A DNA stretch of 64,000 nucleotides from assembly GCA_964454975.1 (NCBI GenBank), contig CAYVVD010000002.1:1-64000 (forward strand), in the 5' to 3' direction. The position numbers were made by a program, and so were the translations under genes. This DNA is from CAYVVD01 sp964454975 (lineage in GTDB: Bacteria; Bacteroidota; Ignavibacteria; Kapaibacteriales; UBA2268). Below, in pieces: positions 46,122-55,434 of this stretch (positions are counted from its first letter, which is position 1; each line of letters starts with the position of its first letter). Under the pieces are notes generated by a model that saw only the letters and a list, made by a program, of their open reading frames with translations, made no database searches and was not told the DNA's origin.

Positions 46122-46316
46122 TTACCTGTTAATTGTAAGAGGTATAATAATTTGATTCGTGCCGATTGTAATCCTGATGTAGTAAGCTCCTGCACTAAGC
46201 CCGGATGTGTTAATCTCAACCAGTTTTCCACCTTCGCTAACTGCAAGATTCCGGCTGTTATCACTTTTGACAAATAACCGTGAGAAAATAAAATACTTGT
46301 AAGGGTTGCCGCCGGA
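46122..46316 (-). pseudogene. Orphan T9SS sorting-domain fragment
   Basis: The minus-strand frame ending at the TAA (46122-46124) encodes a sorting-domain end: NLAVSEGGKLVEINTSGLSAG, AYYIRITIGTNQ, PLTINR. The frame stays open for only 64 codons, back to a TGA at 46317-46319, with no start codon, so it is the leftover 3' end of a secreted-protein gene whose body has been lost. The fragment is followed by the terminator in repeat copy 2. Confidence 0.75.
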
Positions 46317-46381
46317 TCAATTGCATTGCCCAACACAGGAAATGATTTATTTCATTTCGAAGCATTGCTCGAATTGTCTTA

Positions 46382-47167
46382 TTAACTCCGATTCATAGTA
46401 TAAGACAAAATTACAGCGCTTGTTGCGGCAACATTTATAGAATTGACATTTTCTGAAATTGGGATTTCGATCAGGTAGTCAGCCATTTCCAAAACTTCTT
46501 TTTTAATTCCCGTTCCTTCAGCGCCCAGTATCAATACGTATCTATCCGGGAAATCAAACTTGTAGAGATTGATACTGCTGTCTGATTTTTCTGCACAAAT
46601 GATTTTATATCCCAATTTCACCAGCGACTTTAATGTAGTGACAGCTTTAATACTTTCGGTATAATTCATCCTGAATATATTGCCCATAGACACACGTACA
46701 GCACGCCTGAGCCAAGGGCTGCTTGTTTCGGAGTCTGTAATAAGATCATTCACTCTAAAAGCAGCACAGTTACGAACAATAGCACCTACATTCTCAGAAT
46801 TTACAATCCCATTTAGAAGAACAATACGGTTTCCCATATTTTCAGGTTTTGACTTTGCCGGTATTTTTCCGATTGCCATTATCCCTTGGTGGAGCTTGAA
46901 TCCGGCGATATCTTCCATCAGGTCTTTTCCGGAAATCAGGATTTTATCTTCAGGAATCTTTCTTATTTGAAGAAGCTCTTGCAGTATTGATTGCACATTT
47001 CCTGAAACGAGAACAGACTCTATGCTCAATTTAGATTCAAACAATGCTCTTACAGTGATTTTACCTTCGGCAATAAAGAGCTTATTATTTATATGATACT
47101 CCGGAGTGAATCGTAAATCCCTGTAAGGGATTAGCAGAGGATTTTCTTTCTCTGTGATTTCAATCAT
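46382..47167 (-). CDS. SpoU/TrmH-family RNA 2'-O-methyltransferase
   Basis: 261 residues. SPOUT fold with all three SpoU motifs: NSENVGAIVRNC near residue 123, LILGAEGTGIKKEV near 213, and PISENVNSINVAATSAVILSY near 236. An N-terminal eL30-like substrate-binding domain is present (FIAEGKITVRALFES). Methylates a ribose in rRNA or tRNA; the target is unknown. It starts 15 bases after the PorV-like gene, so it is the last gene of that operon. Confidence 0.92.
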   Translation of the reverse strand: MIEITEKENPLLIPYRDLRFTPEYHINNKLFIAEGKITVRALFESKLSIESVLVSGNVQSILQELLQIRKIPEDKILISGKDLMEDIAGFKLHQGIMAIGKIPAKSKPENMGNRIVLLNGIVNSENVGAIVRNCAAFRVNDLITDSETSSPWLRRAVRVSMGNIFRMNYTESIKAVTTLKSLVKLGYKIICAEKSDSSINLYKFDFPDRYVLILGAEGTGIKKEVLEMADYLIEIPISENVNSINVAATSAVILSYTMNRS

Positions 47168-47182
47168 AATTGATCAGCAGAA

Positions 47183-48247
47183 TCAGAGAAGGAAAAGCAA
47201 AGCAAAGCTATGCCCGATGCCGCTTTCTGTAAGGTGTTCGTTGGAGATGGTATAGTCGAGGTGTACATCAAATGGCAGGCCGTTAAGCTTTGGCCTCAGC
47301 GACAAGCCCCCTCCCCAGATATTCATTGGGAAGACACCGGGAGTACCATTGTCAGTACCGTAAATGGACATCCCTCCCCTGAATGCAATCAATTCATGTA
47401 AAGCCGCTTCAACTCCGAGAATTAAGCTGGGAGAGACCTCATTTTGCGTAAGTACAGCATCCATGGCAACTAATACATACCTCGTAGCAGGTAAGTACTC
47501 GCTCTGTAATTCACCGGTTAGTGCAGAGCGTGTAGTACGGTTTTCTTCATTAAGTCCATATTCAAAAGCAAAACCTGCACGGACTGTATAAGGGAGAAAG
47601 TCTTTCTCCTTTGCTGCGGTATTCCAGAACATAATCCCTGAGATATTATTAACGGCAATCCCAACTGAAAACATTTCGAGCACATTAAATTTCGTACCCA
47701 CATCGAAGGCATACCCCTCTCCAAGTGCATCATCTCCTGAGAGCTGGTGCTTCAGGTATCTTACCGATGCGCCAATGCTGGCAGCCTGGATCCTGTATGA
47801 GCCGGTAGCAACAAATGAATACTGCCATGATTGCAGTGTGGTAGTAGGTCGCCCCATTATATCCCTTCCCTGGAAGCTTCCTGAGTTGAATGAATTAATG
47901 CCAAAACCAATTCCAACGTTCTCATGAATCGTCTGAGCCCATGCAAGAGTGGCATGTGCCCTTCCAAATCCGAGGGTTGAAACTGCACTGGCAATTAAAG
48001 GCCTGTTTTCGAAAAATCCAATTCCTGCAGGATTGTAAAAGATTGCATCAGGATCATTAACAACTGCTGTATATGCTCCTCCTAAAGCAATTGGGCGGGC
48101 GCCGGTATTCCTGTATAGGTAGGATTCAGCATAACCTCCCCCTGAAAGTTGTGCAGAAAGAGATAAGGGTATTGACAGGAAAATCGCCAAAACGGGTATA
48201 AGCCTTGCCTTAATTGAATTATATCTTTGTGTTTTTCTGTTAAACAT
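47183..48247 (-). CDS. porV: PorV/PorQ-family outer-membrane protein of type IX secretion
   Basis: 354 residues. Signal peptide followed by a FadL-like barrel. The segment GARPIALGGAYTAVVNDPDAIFYNPAG near residues 50-77 is the hallmark of the PorV/PorQ family; quoted parts are GARPIALGGAY and DPDAIFYNPAG. In known systems PorV shuttles cargo from the translocon to the attachment complex. It could equally be a PorQ-like or PorP-unrelated member, so the symbol is tentative. The ATG directly follows the stop of the upstream short sorting-domain gene (TAGATG). The strand periodicity runs to the end (IGHSFALLFLL). Confidence 0.82.
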   Translation of the reverse strand: MFNRKTQRYNSIKARLIPVLAIFLSIPLSLSAQLSGGGYAESYLYRNTGARPIALGGAYTAVVNDPDAIFYNPAGIGFFENRPLIASAVSTLGFGRAHATLAWAQTIHENVGIGFGINSFNSGSFQGRDIMGRPTTTLQSWQYSFVATGSYRIQAASIGASVRYLKHQLSGDDALGEGYAFDVGTKFNVLEMFSVGIAVNNISGIMFWNTAAKEKDFLPYTVRAGFAFEYGLNEENRTTRSALTGELQSEYLPATRYVLVAMDAVLTQNEVSPSLILGVEAALHELIAFRGGMSIYGTDNGTPGVFPMNIWGGGLSLRPKLNGLPFDVHLDYTISNEHLTESGIGHSFALLFLL

Positions 48248-48742
48248 CTACCTGGACACTATAAATTTCCTTGCATGCCTGAAATTCTTGCCCTGTAATA
48301 TGCATAAGTACATCCCGTTCGGTAATGAAGAGGAATTAAAGATATATTCATGCTCAGGGTCCTTAATTGGCTGTCCTTCATAAATATCGAGGACCTTTTT
48401 AGCCAGCATATTGAACACAAACAGCTTAACCGGCGAGTCATAGATTTCAACTTTGATTTTTACCTTATAATCTTCAGACAGATTATAAATATTAGTTATT
48501 CTGTTTTCGCCATTGCTTGTATCCTGGTCAACAGATTCCGGTTCAAGGCTGTCCTTGTGCTTTTTTAAAGCAATTCTTATGCCAGCATTATTTAATTCAG
48601 ACAGCAGGACTCTGTAGTTTCGTGTCCCGGGGTTGGCGGAAGTTGTTTGCTCCTGAATTTGAGAAAGCAACATGACGGGGTAAAGCAGTAAAAAACCTGC
48701 CACAACTATCATAATCCCCTTATTTAACCTTGTTGCTTTCAT
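48248..48742 (-). CDS. Short exported protein with T9SS-like C-terminal domain
   Basis: 164 residues. Signal/anchor segment (IMIVVAGFLLLYPVMLLS) and a C-terminal domain with KLFVFNMLAKKVLDIYEG, SSLPNGMYLCILQGK and FRHARKFIVSR that matches a type A sorting domain. Only about 70 residues lie between. Such a small cargo next to porV may be a structural or accessory component of the system. The stop abuts the porV start, so expression is coupled. AAGG precedes the ATG. Confidence 0.78.
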   Translation of the reverse strand: MKATRLNKGIMIVVAGFLLLYPVMLLSQIQEQTTSANPGTRNYRVLLSELNNAGIRIALKKHKDSLEPESVDQDTSNGENRITNIYNLSEDYKVKIKVEIYDSPVKLFVFNMLAKKVLDIYEGQPIKDPEHEYIFNSSSLPNGMYLCILQGKNFRHARKFIVSR

Positions 48743-48758
48743 TTTGCCTTAGAACGTG

Positions 48759-50336
48759 CTATTTAGTTCTGTCATTTCCTTTTTTTACGGAGAATTTTTC
48801 AGCAAGTTTCGAGAGTTTCCCTGAGTCGTTGTCTATTTCATCCATTTTGCTTTTTACTTCAACGCTCCCCTTTTCGATTCCCAGTTTCTTTGCAATTTCG
48901 CTAAGTTTGCCCGGTTCAGCCTTGATCCTGCTTTCGGCAAGGTTGCGAAGAGATTTTTCTTTTAAGCGCTTTTGCTCTTCTGCAAGATTCATTGCCATTT
49001 CCAGCTTTGCAGGGTGTGACTCAATTCCAGGTTCCTCTTCTTCATTTGTTAGATCAATCTCTTCAATTTTCTCCTGCTTAATTCTTTCAATCATCTTGCC
49101 AAACTCAGCATACCGTTTGTCCTTTTCTGATTGAATTTCATCGTTTTCATCATCAGCCTTCTTTTCCTTTTGATCACCCTTTTTTTCTTCTGTTTTAGGT
49201 TTATTCGCTGCTCCTGTTTTAGCAAGGTTCATGTATTTTTCCCTTTCTTCTTCATCCTTGCTTTTCTTCTTTTCATTAACCAGCATGCTTCGCTGTTGAG
49301 CCGCAAGCTTCTCGGCAATTTTGGCTTCTTCAAGGCGTTTCGCGAATGCCGGTGATGGTTTGTTTTTTTGATTAATCTGCTCGTTACGCCATTTCACATA
49401 AAGATAAATCACCAGAATAAACAGACCTGCGAGGAAGATAATGGCATAATTAATAAGGGTTGAACTTATACTTTCATATTCGGAAACTACTTCTTTGCTT
49501 GTGTCATTTGCAAAGAGGTTGCCGAATTCCTCTGATTCAGCCAGTGAATCAACAGTTCGTACAGTATCAGGCTTGGTATCTACACTGAATTTTGCAATTA
49601 GATTTGCAAATTGGGTGCTCAATCCAGAGTCCAGCTTTGAATAATCTATGAGCATCATGGAATATTCTTTAAGCCCTGTTCTAACCCTGAAAAGAGAATC
49701 GTATTTGATAAAATTCTCAGTATCCGATTTCAATTGGCTGATTTGAGCCAATGCGGCCCAGGCATCGTCATTTTTTGCATCATCAGCAACAGCAGTTAAT
49801 AATTCTTCGGCAAAATCAATATTCCCGGTTCTTAGTTTTAGCAGAGCATATTCTACTGAAGCATCCGGATGAAAAGCAAGAGCGGCATCCCTGAACATTT
49901 TTTCAGAATCTTCATAAAGGCTGTCATAAAGTGCAAGCTGTCCCAACCGGTAATTATCGTCTGCTTTTTCGAGGGCATCCCATTTAAAAACTTCAGCAAC
50001 CAAAGAATTGGAGTAAGGGCGTGAAGTAATTGTAAACCCACGTGGTTCTTTTAATACAATCGAAACTCTTCCTTCATTGCCCGAGTTGTTTAGATATACG
50101 CCTTCGATTATTCCAGAGCCTGAAACGTTTTTTGCATCTTCCTCAATTTTTAACAAGGGCGTTTTTATTGTTATTTTACGCTTATCTGCAGATTGCTCAT
50201 AAGTATATTCGGGTATCGAGCTGAAATAAATAACAGCCCTGTTCAAAGGCTTTATTTCTGCTTTGCGGGCAATAGCCTGAGATAGAAGACTTGTCGAAAC
50301 AGTGAAGAATAATATGCATATGATAATATGCCGCAT
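48759..50336 (-). CDS. Membrane protein with AMIN-like and TPR-like regions and a charged coiled-coil tail
   Basis: 525 residues. A signal peptide (IIICILFFTVSTSLLS) is followed by a beta-rich segment at ~25-120 resembling AMIN domains (AVIYFSSIPEYTYEQ, GRVSIVLKEPRGFTI), a helical repeat region at ~125-230 with TPR character (RLGQLALYDSLYEDSEKMF), one membrane helix at about 289-313 (LINYAIIFLAGLFILVIYLYV), then a 210-residue cytoplasmic tail, highly charged (KKSKDEEEREKY). No named family. AGGAG lies 6 bases before the ATG. First gene of the operon ending with porV and trmH. Confidence 0.75.
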   Translation of the reverse strand: MRHIIICILFFTVSTSLLSQAIARKAEIKPLNRAVIYFSSIPEYTYEQSADKRKITIKTPLLKIEEDAKNVSGSGIIEGVYLNNSGNEGRVSIVLKEPRGFTITSRPYSNSLVAEVFKWDALEKADDNYRLGQLALYDSLYEDSEKMFRDAALAFHPDASVEYALLKLRTGNIDFAEELLTAVADDAKNDDAWAALAQISQLKSDTENFIKYDSLFRVRTGLKEYSMMLIDYSKLDSGLSTQFANLIAKFSVDTKPDTVRTVDSLAESEEFGNLFANDTSKEVVSEYESISSTLINYAIIFLAGLFILVIYLYVKWRNEQINQKNKPSPAFAKRLEEAKIAEKLAAQQRSMLVNEKKKSKDEEEREKYMNLAKTGAANKPKTEEKKGDQKEKKADDENDEIQSEKDKRYAEFGKMIERIKQEKIEEIDLTNEEEEPGIESHPAKLEMAMNLAEEQKRLKEKSLRNLAESRIKAEPGKLSEIAKKLGIEKGSVEVKSKMDEIDNDSGKLSKLAEKFSVKKGNDRTK

Positions 50337-50663
50337 TTAGCTCCTGTTTAATACCCATGCTAAATTACAAAATCTTAAGTATTCAATTATAATTCATTGG
50401 AAAATAAGATGCATCCGTAGTAGTACAGAATGGGATTTGACAAAATTTCTATATTCAATTCATGAAGCTGTATTAATATCCTTAACCCATTAATGATAGT
50501 GCGAGCCTGAATATGGCACTTATTAATCCATTTTTTAACTTATCAATTTGCAGAAGCGAAATATTTTCCGCCCTTAGACTCATTACCTGATTGAATTCCA
50601 CTTGAGTTTCACATTCCCGTTAAAAATATTTATTTTTAACAGATTAAACCAAACAAAAATGAT
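50337..50663. other. Divergent intergenic region
   Basis: Contains the 5' leaders of two divergent genes and nothing else recognisable: no ORF, hairpin or repeat stands out. Promoters for the AMIN/TPR-porV operon (minus) and the mscS-glycosyltransferase pair (plus) should lie here. Confidence 0.5.
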
Positions 50664-52310
50664 ATGAAAAAATCCCTTTTAATTATTCTTATTATTGCTT
50701 CGGCATTTATTTTAAATGCCCAGGATACTGACCTAAGCACCCCATACAAGGCAATAGAGCTCCATTTGAGCAACCTGCAAAAGGGTAATAATAACCCCGG
50801 CATAGCAGTAAGGGCTCTGAAAGTAAATGATTATAACAACGAATTGAATATTAGGCTTGCAAAAAAGCTAAAGAAAATACTCGATGGCAGGCAATTATTT
50901 GTGAATATGGAAAAGGTTCCTAATGAACCAAATTACATAGACTCCATCACAGGGGAAGCGAAGTATGTTTTGTTTGAGAACGTGCCACAGATTTACCTGA
51001 AGAAATATGGCAAACAATGGCAGTATTCGTCAGAGACAGTAAGTATGATTCCCGATTTATACGAAGAAACTTATCCATTCACTATTGATGAATTAAAGGA
51101 CAGGCTGCCCGAATTTGCTTTTGATACATTTCTTGGGCTATATGTATGGCAATACATGGGAATGGCAATCTACCTAATTGGCGGGCTACTCCTGTTTTTT
51201 CTCTTCTCATGGTTATTTGGCTATGTAATCATCAGGATAATCGACCGATTTATAAAAACAGATGTCCTTGATAAATATATAAAGCCTCTTGCCAGGCCTC
51301 TCAGCGCTCTAATTGTAGTAGTTATCATTGAGCAGTTAATTCCAACAATAGAACTGCCAATTAAACTCGGAATAATTGTTGGCTATTTACTTAAAGCTCT
51401 ATTCCCTGCTATAATAACACTAATTGCTTTCAGGCTAACAGACCTCTTCTCAGATGTTATGGCTCTGATAGCGTCTAAAACAAAGACGACCGTTGATGAC
51501 AACCTGATACCACTTCTCAGAAAAGCAGTAAAAATTATTGTAGTTGTTCTTGGTGGTATTTATGTAATAGAAAACGTTGGTATTCCTGTAACACCGGTTC
51601 TGGCAGGTGTTTCTATCGGCGGTTTGGCATTTGCACTTGCAGCACAGGACACCATCAAGAATTTCTTTGGTTCACTTACAATATTCGCTGACCAGCCATT
51701 CGATGTTGGCGATTGGATTGTTTTCGAAGGAAGTGAAGGAATGGTTGAAGAGGTTGGTGTCAGAAGTACACGGGTACGTACATTTTATAATTCACTGATA
51801 TCAATTCCAAACGGCAAACTGGCAGACACCTTGATTGACAACATGGGGCGGAGAAAATACCGGCGTTACAGCATGAAGATCTCCATTACATATGATACGC
51901 CACCCAAAGTCATTGAAGCTTTTGTGGATGGTTTGCGCAAGATTGTCAATATACACCCCAAAACATGGAAAGATTATTACCAAATTCATTTGAATGAATT
52001 TGCTTCCACATCGCTGAATGTGCTTTTTTATATTTTCTTTGAAGTACCTGATTGGGCAGGTGAATTAGAAGCCAGGCATGAAATAAATATGGAAATAATC
52101 AAACTTGCTGAATCACTTGGAGTGCGTTTTGCCTTTCCGACAAACACATTGCATGTCGAAACATTCCCCAATACAACATCGCTTACTCCAAAATACAATG
52201 AGCCGGAGAATTTTTATGGGCAGAAAATGGAACAACACGTTTCGGACAGGCAAAAACATTACCAAAGCTTAAATCCAGCTGACGGAGAAAATACAAAAAA
52301 GACTGAATAA
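50664..52310 (+). CDS. MscS-family mechanosensitive ion channel
   Basis: 548 residues. An N-terminal signal (MKKSLLIILIIASAFILNA) and ~130-residue periplasmic region, then several membrane helices between ~170 and 300. The pore-lining TM3 and beta domain are canonical: AGVSIGGLAFALAAQDTIKNF, GSLTIFADQPFDVGDWIVFEG and SIPNGKLADTLIDN. The C-terminal mixed domain follows. Acts as a tension-gated release valve. The stop codon overlaps the start of the next gene by one base (TAATG). Confidence 0.93.
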   Translation: MKKSLLIILIIASAFILNAQDTDLSTPYKAIELHLSNLQKGNNNPGIAVRALKVNDYNNELNIRLAKKLKKILDGRQLFVNMEKVPNEPNYIDSITGEAKYVLFENVPQIYLKKYGKQWQYSSETVSMIPDLYEETYPFTIDELKDRLPEFAFDTFLGLYVWQYMGMAIYLIGGLLLFFLFSWLFGYVIIRIIDRFIKTDVLDKYIKPLARPLSALIVVVIIEQLIPTIELPIKLGIIVGYLLKALFPAIITLIAFRLTDLFSDVMALIASKTKTTVDDNLIPLLRKAVKIIVVVLGGIYVIENVGIPVTPVLAGVSIGGLAFALAAQDTIKNFFGSLTIFADQPFDVGDWIVFEGSEGMVEEVGVRSTRVRTFYNSLISIPNGKLADTLIDNMGRRKYRRYSMKISITYDTPPKVIEAFVDGLRKIVNIHPKTWKDYYQIHLNEFASTSLNVLFYIFFEVPDWAGELEARHEINMEIIKLAESLGVRFAFPTNTLHVETFPNTTSLTPKYNEPENFYGQKMEQHVSDRQKHYQSLNPADGENTKKTE

Positions 52311-54598
52311 TGGCACAAGAAAAAGGAATTTCCGCCTGTATAATTGCCCGGAATGAGGAGGTATTATTACCGGGCTGCCTCGAATCAATCAAAGATGCTG
52401 TTGATGAAATCATCCTTGTAGATAATGGCTCTACGGATAAGACTATCCAAATTGCTAAGTCCATTGGGTGCAAAGTAATACCAAACACATGGCAGGATGA
52501 CTTCTCGCAAGCACGAAACATCACAATCGAAAATGCGACATGCCCTTTTATTCTCGTTATTGATGCTGACGAAAGGTTGGAAAACCCAGAAGAATTGAGG
52601 CAAATTCCGGTAAGCGCCGATGACAGCACCGGTGGCTGGCTTGTTGAGCTTACTTCCCAGGCTACTCGTCCCGATGGCAGCCTTGATACTTACATCAGCA
52701 GACTTCTCAGGATATTCAGGAATAATAAGCGGATCCGCTTCGATGGCGCAATTCATGAACAGGTTACGAATTCTTTGCTTAGCGCCGGTTATCAAATTTT
52801 CCCATCAAACGTAAAAATTCAGCATCTTGGGTACGGCCTCGATGCAGACACAATGCAAAAAAAGCAAAACAGGAACCTTAACCTCCTGCTAAAATCAATC
52901 GAAAATGAGCCTTCTAATTCTTATAACATCTATCAGGCTGCAAAAACATACCTGGCTCTTGGCCAACTCAAAAGCGCAGAAAAGTATATCTCAAAAGCTA
53001 TTGAGCTTGCTCCACATTCCGGAAGTGTGTTGCCACAGGCCCTTAACTACGGAGCGATAATAGCATACCAGCAAGGGAATTACAAACTCGCGATAGATCG
53101 AGCTGCAAAATCTACAAGCATTATTCGAAACCAATCATTTGCGAATTTTATTCTTGGAGAAGTATATACGCATATTGACGAGCATAATAGGGCAATCGAG
53201 CATTACAATTATATGCTAAATGCAATGAAGAACCCTGATTATAAAGCACAAATTGCCGGCGAATATAATATCCCTATGGAACAGGCATACTTCAGGCTCG
53301 GAAGGGCATTTATGGGCTTGCAGGATTATGAAAGTGCAGAGAAAAATTTTATTTCAGGGACTAAGATCAATCCGAATGATATATCAAATTTGATTGGATT
53401 GGCAAATGTGCACTTTATCAGAAAGAATCCTGAAAAGGCTCTTGATTACCTTACCGAAGCCAATTCGCTACAACCGGGACGAAAAGACATTAGAAGCTTT
53501 ATGCAACGGATTGAAACAGACAAAAAGCTGAACCGCCTGAAAAGTAGGATTGCCGGAAAAAAAAATGACTATAGTCCAACAAAACCTCTCATCTCTCTTG
53601 CAATGATAGTAAAAAACGAAGAGAAAATGCTCCCGGGCTGCCTCGAAAGCGTTAAGCTTCTGGTTGATGAAATAGTTATTGTGGATACAGGCTCTGATGA
53701 CAGAACAGTTGAAATTGCTTTGCTATCCGGTGCAAAAGTACAGCATTTTAAATGGATTGATGATTTCTCTGCAGCACGGAACGAGGCAATTAAACATTGT
53801 TCAGGTAAATGGATACTTTACCTTGATGCAGATGAGCGAATAAAGATTCCGAACACTAAAATTTTCAGGGAATTCCTGGAAACACAGCCCGGTTCGACAG
53901 GAGGAGTTATCTGCACTATCGAGAGCGACCATTCACAATTGGATGGCAAGGTGGAAAAGCACCGTGGAGGTTATCCCCGTGTGTTTAGAAACCTCGGCTA
54001 TCCCATAATAAAATTTACCGGGCGTGTGCATGAACAGATAACTCCATCACTTCGTGAAGCAGGTAAATCACTTGTTACATATCCATTAATCATCGAACAC
54101 TTGGGCTACAACCGCAGCAAAGAAGAGATGAATAATAAGGTTAAGCGTAACTACCGTTTGCTTCTAAAGCATGTTAAGGAGGAACCAGTAAAGGGATACG
54201 GCTGGTACCAGCTCGGGCAGACTCTTGCACGCATGAAGCTGACAAAAGAAGCAGAGGATTCTATTAAGTTTGCCATTGAGTGCGGGGATTTATCAGATAC
54301 TGTATATGCAAGTGCTGCTTCCACTCTTGCCCAGCTCACAGGGAACAGGAAAGCATTTACCGAGGCACTGAAATGGGCTGAAAAATCAATGGAAAAGGCA
54401 CCGAGACAGCTTTATGCACACAATCTGAAAGCTTATGCACTTCTTCATCTTGGAAGAAAAGAAGAGGCCAGAACTGAGTTTGAAGCGATACTTGAAAAGT
54501 TAAAAAAGAGGAAAGATTTACCTGATTCGGGATTTGATATTGACATCCCCGAAGATGTTGTAATAAAAGGACTCGAAGCCTGCAAGAGTACAAAATAA
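52310..54598 (+). CDS. Tandem GT2 glycosyltransferase with TPR repeats
   Basis: 762 residues. Two glycosyltransferase-2 modules of the SunS/TPR type: residues ~5-230 (ACIIARNEEVLLPGCLESIK, DNGSTDKT, DADERLENPEEL) and ~430-640 (LAMIVKNEEKMLPGCLESVK, DTGSDDRTVEI, DADERIKIPN). TPR repeats follow each (for example LALGQLKSAEKYISKAIELA and LHLGRKEEARTEFEAI). Both DxD metal sites are intact, so either copy may be active. The two halves are an obvious internal duplication. Translationally coupled to the MscS gene. Acceptor unknown. Confidence 0.9.
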   Translation: MAQEKGISACIIARNEEVLLPGCLESIKDAVDEIILVDNGSTDKTIQIAKSIGCKVIPNTWQDDFSQARNITIENATCPFILVIDADERLENPEELRQIPVSADDSTGGWLVELTSQATRPDGSLDTYISRLLRIFRNNKRIRFDGAIHEQVTNSLLSAGYQIFPSNVKIQHLGYGLDADTMQKKQNRNLNLLLKSIENEPSNSYNIYQAAKTYLALGQLKSAEKYISKAIELAPHSGSVLPQALNYGAIIAYQQGNYKLAIDRAAKSTSIIRNQSFANFILGEVYTHIDEHNRAIEHYNYMLNAMKNPDYKAQIAGEYNIPMEQAYFRLGRAFMGLQDYESAEKNFISGTKINPNDISNLIGLANVHFIRKNPEKALDYLTEANSLQPGRKDIRSFMQRIETDKKLNRLKSRIAGKKNDYSPTKPLISLAMIVKNEEKMLPGCLESVKLLVDEIVIVDTGSDDRTVEIALLSGAKVQHFKWIDDFSAARNEAIKHCSGKWILYLDADERIKIPNTKIFREFLETQPGSTGGVICTIESDHSQLDGKVEKHRGGYPRVFRNLGYPIIKFTGRVHEQITPSLREAGKSLVTYPLIIEHLGYNRSKEEMNNKVKRNYRLLLKHVKEEPVKGYGWYQLGQTLARMKLTKEAEDSIKFAIECGDLSDTVYASAASTLAQLTGNRKAFTEALKWAEKSMEKAPRQLYAHNLKAYALLHLGRKEEARTEFEAILEKLKKRKDLPDSGFDIDIPEDVVIKGLEACKSTK

Positions 54599-54626
54599 TC
54601 AGGCCTGTATAGACGTTATTAATATT

Positions 54627-54715
54627 GAAAGGGCCGGATGCGAAAAAGGATAGCAGCTTAGTACTCCTGCAAGTTGATAAAACAGACATGGGCAAAAATT
54701 CGCACCCGCCCTTTC
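54627..54715. terminator. Long imperfect inverted repeat between convergent genes
   Basis: gaaagggccggatgcgaa (54627-54644) pairs with ttcgcacccgccctttc (54699-54715), an ~17-bp stem with one bulge and a ~54-base apical segment. It sits between two convergent genes. It could be a bidirectional terminator, although the loop is unusually long. Confidence 0.5.
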
Positions 54716-54727
54716 TTTATTTGGAGT

Positions 54728-55423
54728 TTATTGTTTTACGCGTGTGAACACGTAAAACATTTCCGTGGCAATCTGTCTGCACCTTTCGTCGTATTTCTTC
54801 TCTTCCAGCTCAGTACCGTCGAAATTCTTAGGGTCTATGTATGTAATTGAAAACCTTGAATCCGCTCCCGGGACATAGGGACAGGCTTCATCAGCTTCGG
54901 AACAGGTCATCACTGCAGCAAAATTTTCCTGTGGATTGAATTTATCAATGAATTTTTTTGAAAAAGCCTTGAGCGGCTCAGCATCTTCGGCATATTTAAC
55001 ACTGTAAACAGGGTTATCCCCTTCCTTATCAACCCTGATGTCAAGTCCTGCTTTTTTAAGCGCTTTAACTGCACGAGGATTAAACGCTGTTGCTTCTGTT
55101 CCCCCTGACCAACACTTCACATTGTTGTAGCCATAGTAATAAGCCGCTGTCTGCGCCCAAATCTGGGACATGTGGCTGCGACGCGAGTTGTGTGTGCAGA
55201 TAAATGTCAGATTTATCTCGTTATTCTTCTCTAGTTCTCCATTAATGTATTCGGCAAGGTCATCCAGAAGAATTTTTCTTTCATCTGAAATTGAGCTTAA
55301 ATCAGCAGTGATTTCATCGACATATTTTTCGACGTCGGGAATAAGCTTGGCTTTACCGCTGATGGCATTTACAATTGCAATCAGCATCAGTGGTAAAATT
55401 GTCAGTAAAAGCATTTTCGACAC
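54728..55423 (-). CDS. arsC: Thioredoxin-type arsenate reductase with N-terminal signal segment
   Basis: 231 residues. Low-molecular-weight tyrosine-phosphatase fold. The P-loop CTHNSRRS starts at Cys76. Cys174 and Cys181 in MTCSEADEACP have the seven-residue spacing of the redox Cys pair of thioredoxin-coupled ArsC, so all three catalytic Cys are present. Unusually, ~70 residues precede the catalytic domain, beginning with a hydrophobic stretch (MLLLTILPLMLIAIVNA) that looks like a signal peptide or anchor. The start is GTG 55423, four bases after AAAGGAGG; ATG 55414 is also possible. Last gene of the ars operon, 11 bases after arsM. A phosphatase role is the alternative. Confidence 0.86.
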   Translation of the reverse strand: MSKMLLLTILPLMLIAIVNAISGKAKLIPDVEKYVDEITADLSSISDERKILLDDLAEYINGELEKNNEINLTFICTHNSRRSHMSQIWAQTAAYYYGYNNVKCWSGGTEATAFNPRAVKALKKAGLDIRVDKEGDNPVYSVKYAEDAEPLKAFSKKFIDKFNPQENFAAVMTCSEADEACPYVPGADSRFSITYIDPKNFDGTELEEKKYDERCRQIATEMFYVFTRVKQ

Positions 55424-55434
55424 GGCACCTCCTT

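Noticed and set aside
46115..46336. 73-residue minus-strand frame MLGNAIDPAATL...
   Set aside because: The alternative frame of the same bases encodes a recognisable T9SS sorting domain, so this frame is a shadow.
48759..49355. Plus-strand Ser/Phe-rich frames opposite the charged tail of the 525-residue protein
   Set aside because: They are the complement of Lys/Glu-rich coding sequence and have no start signals.
52183..52795. Minus-strand frames over the MscS/GT2 junction
   Set aside because: Shadows of two well-supported plus-strand genes.
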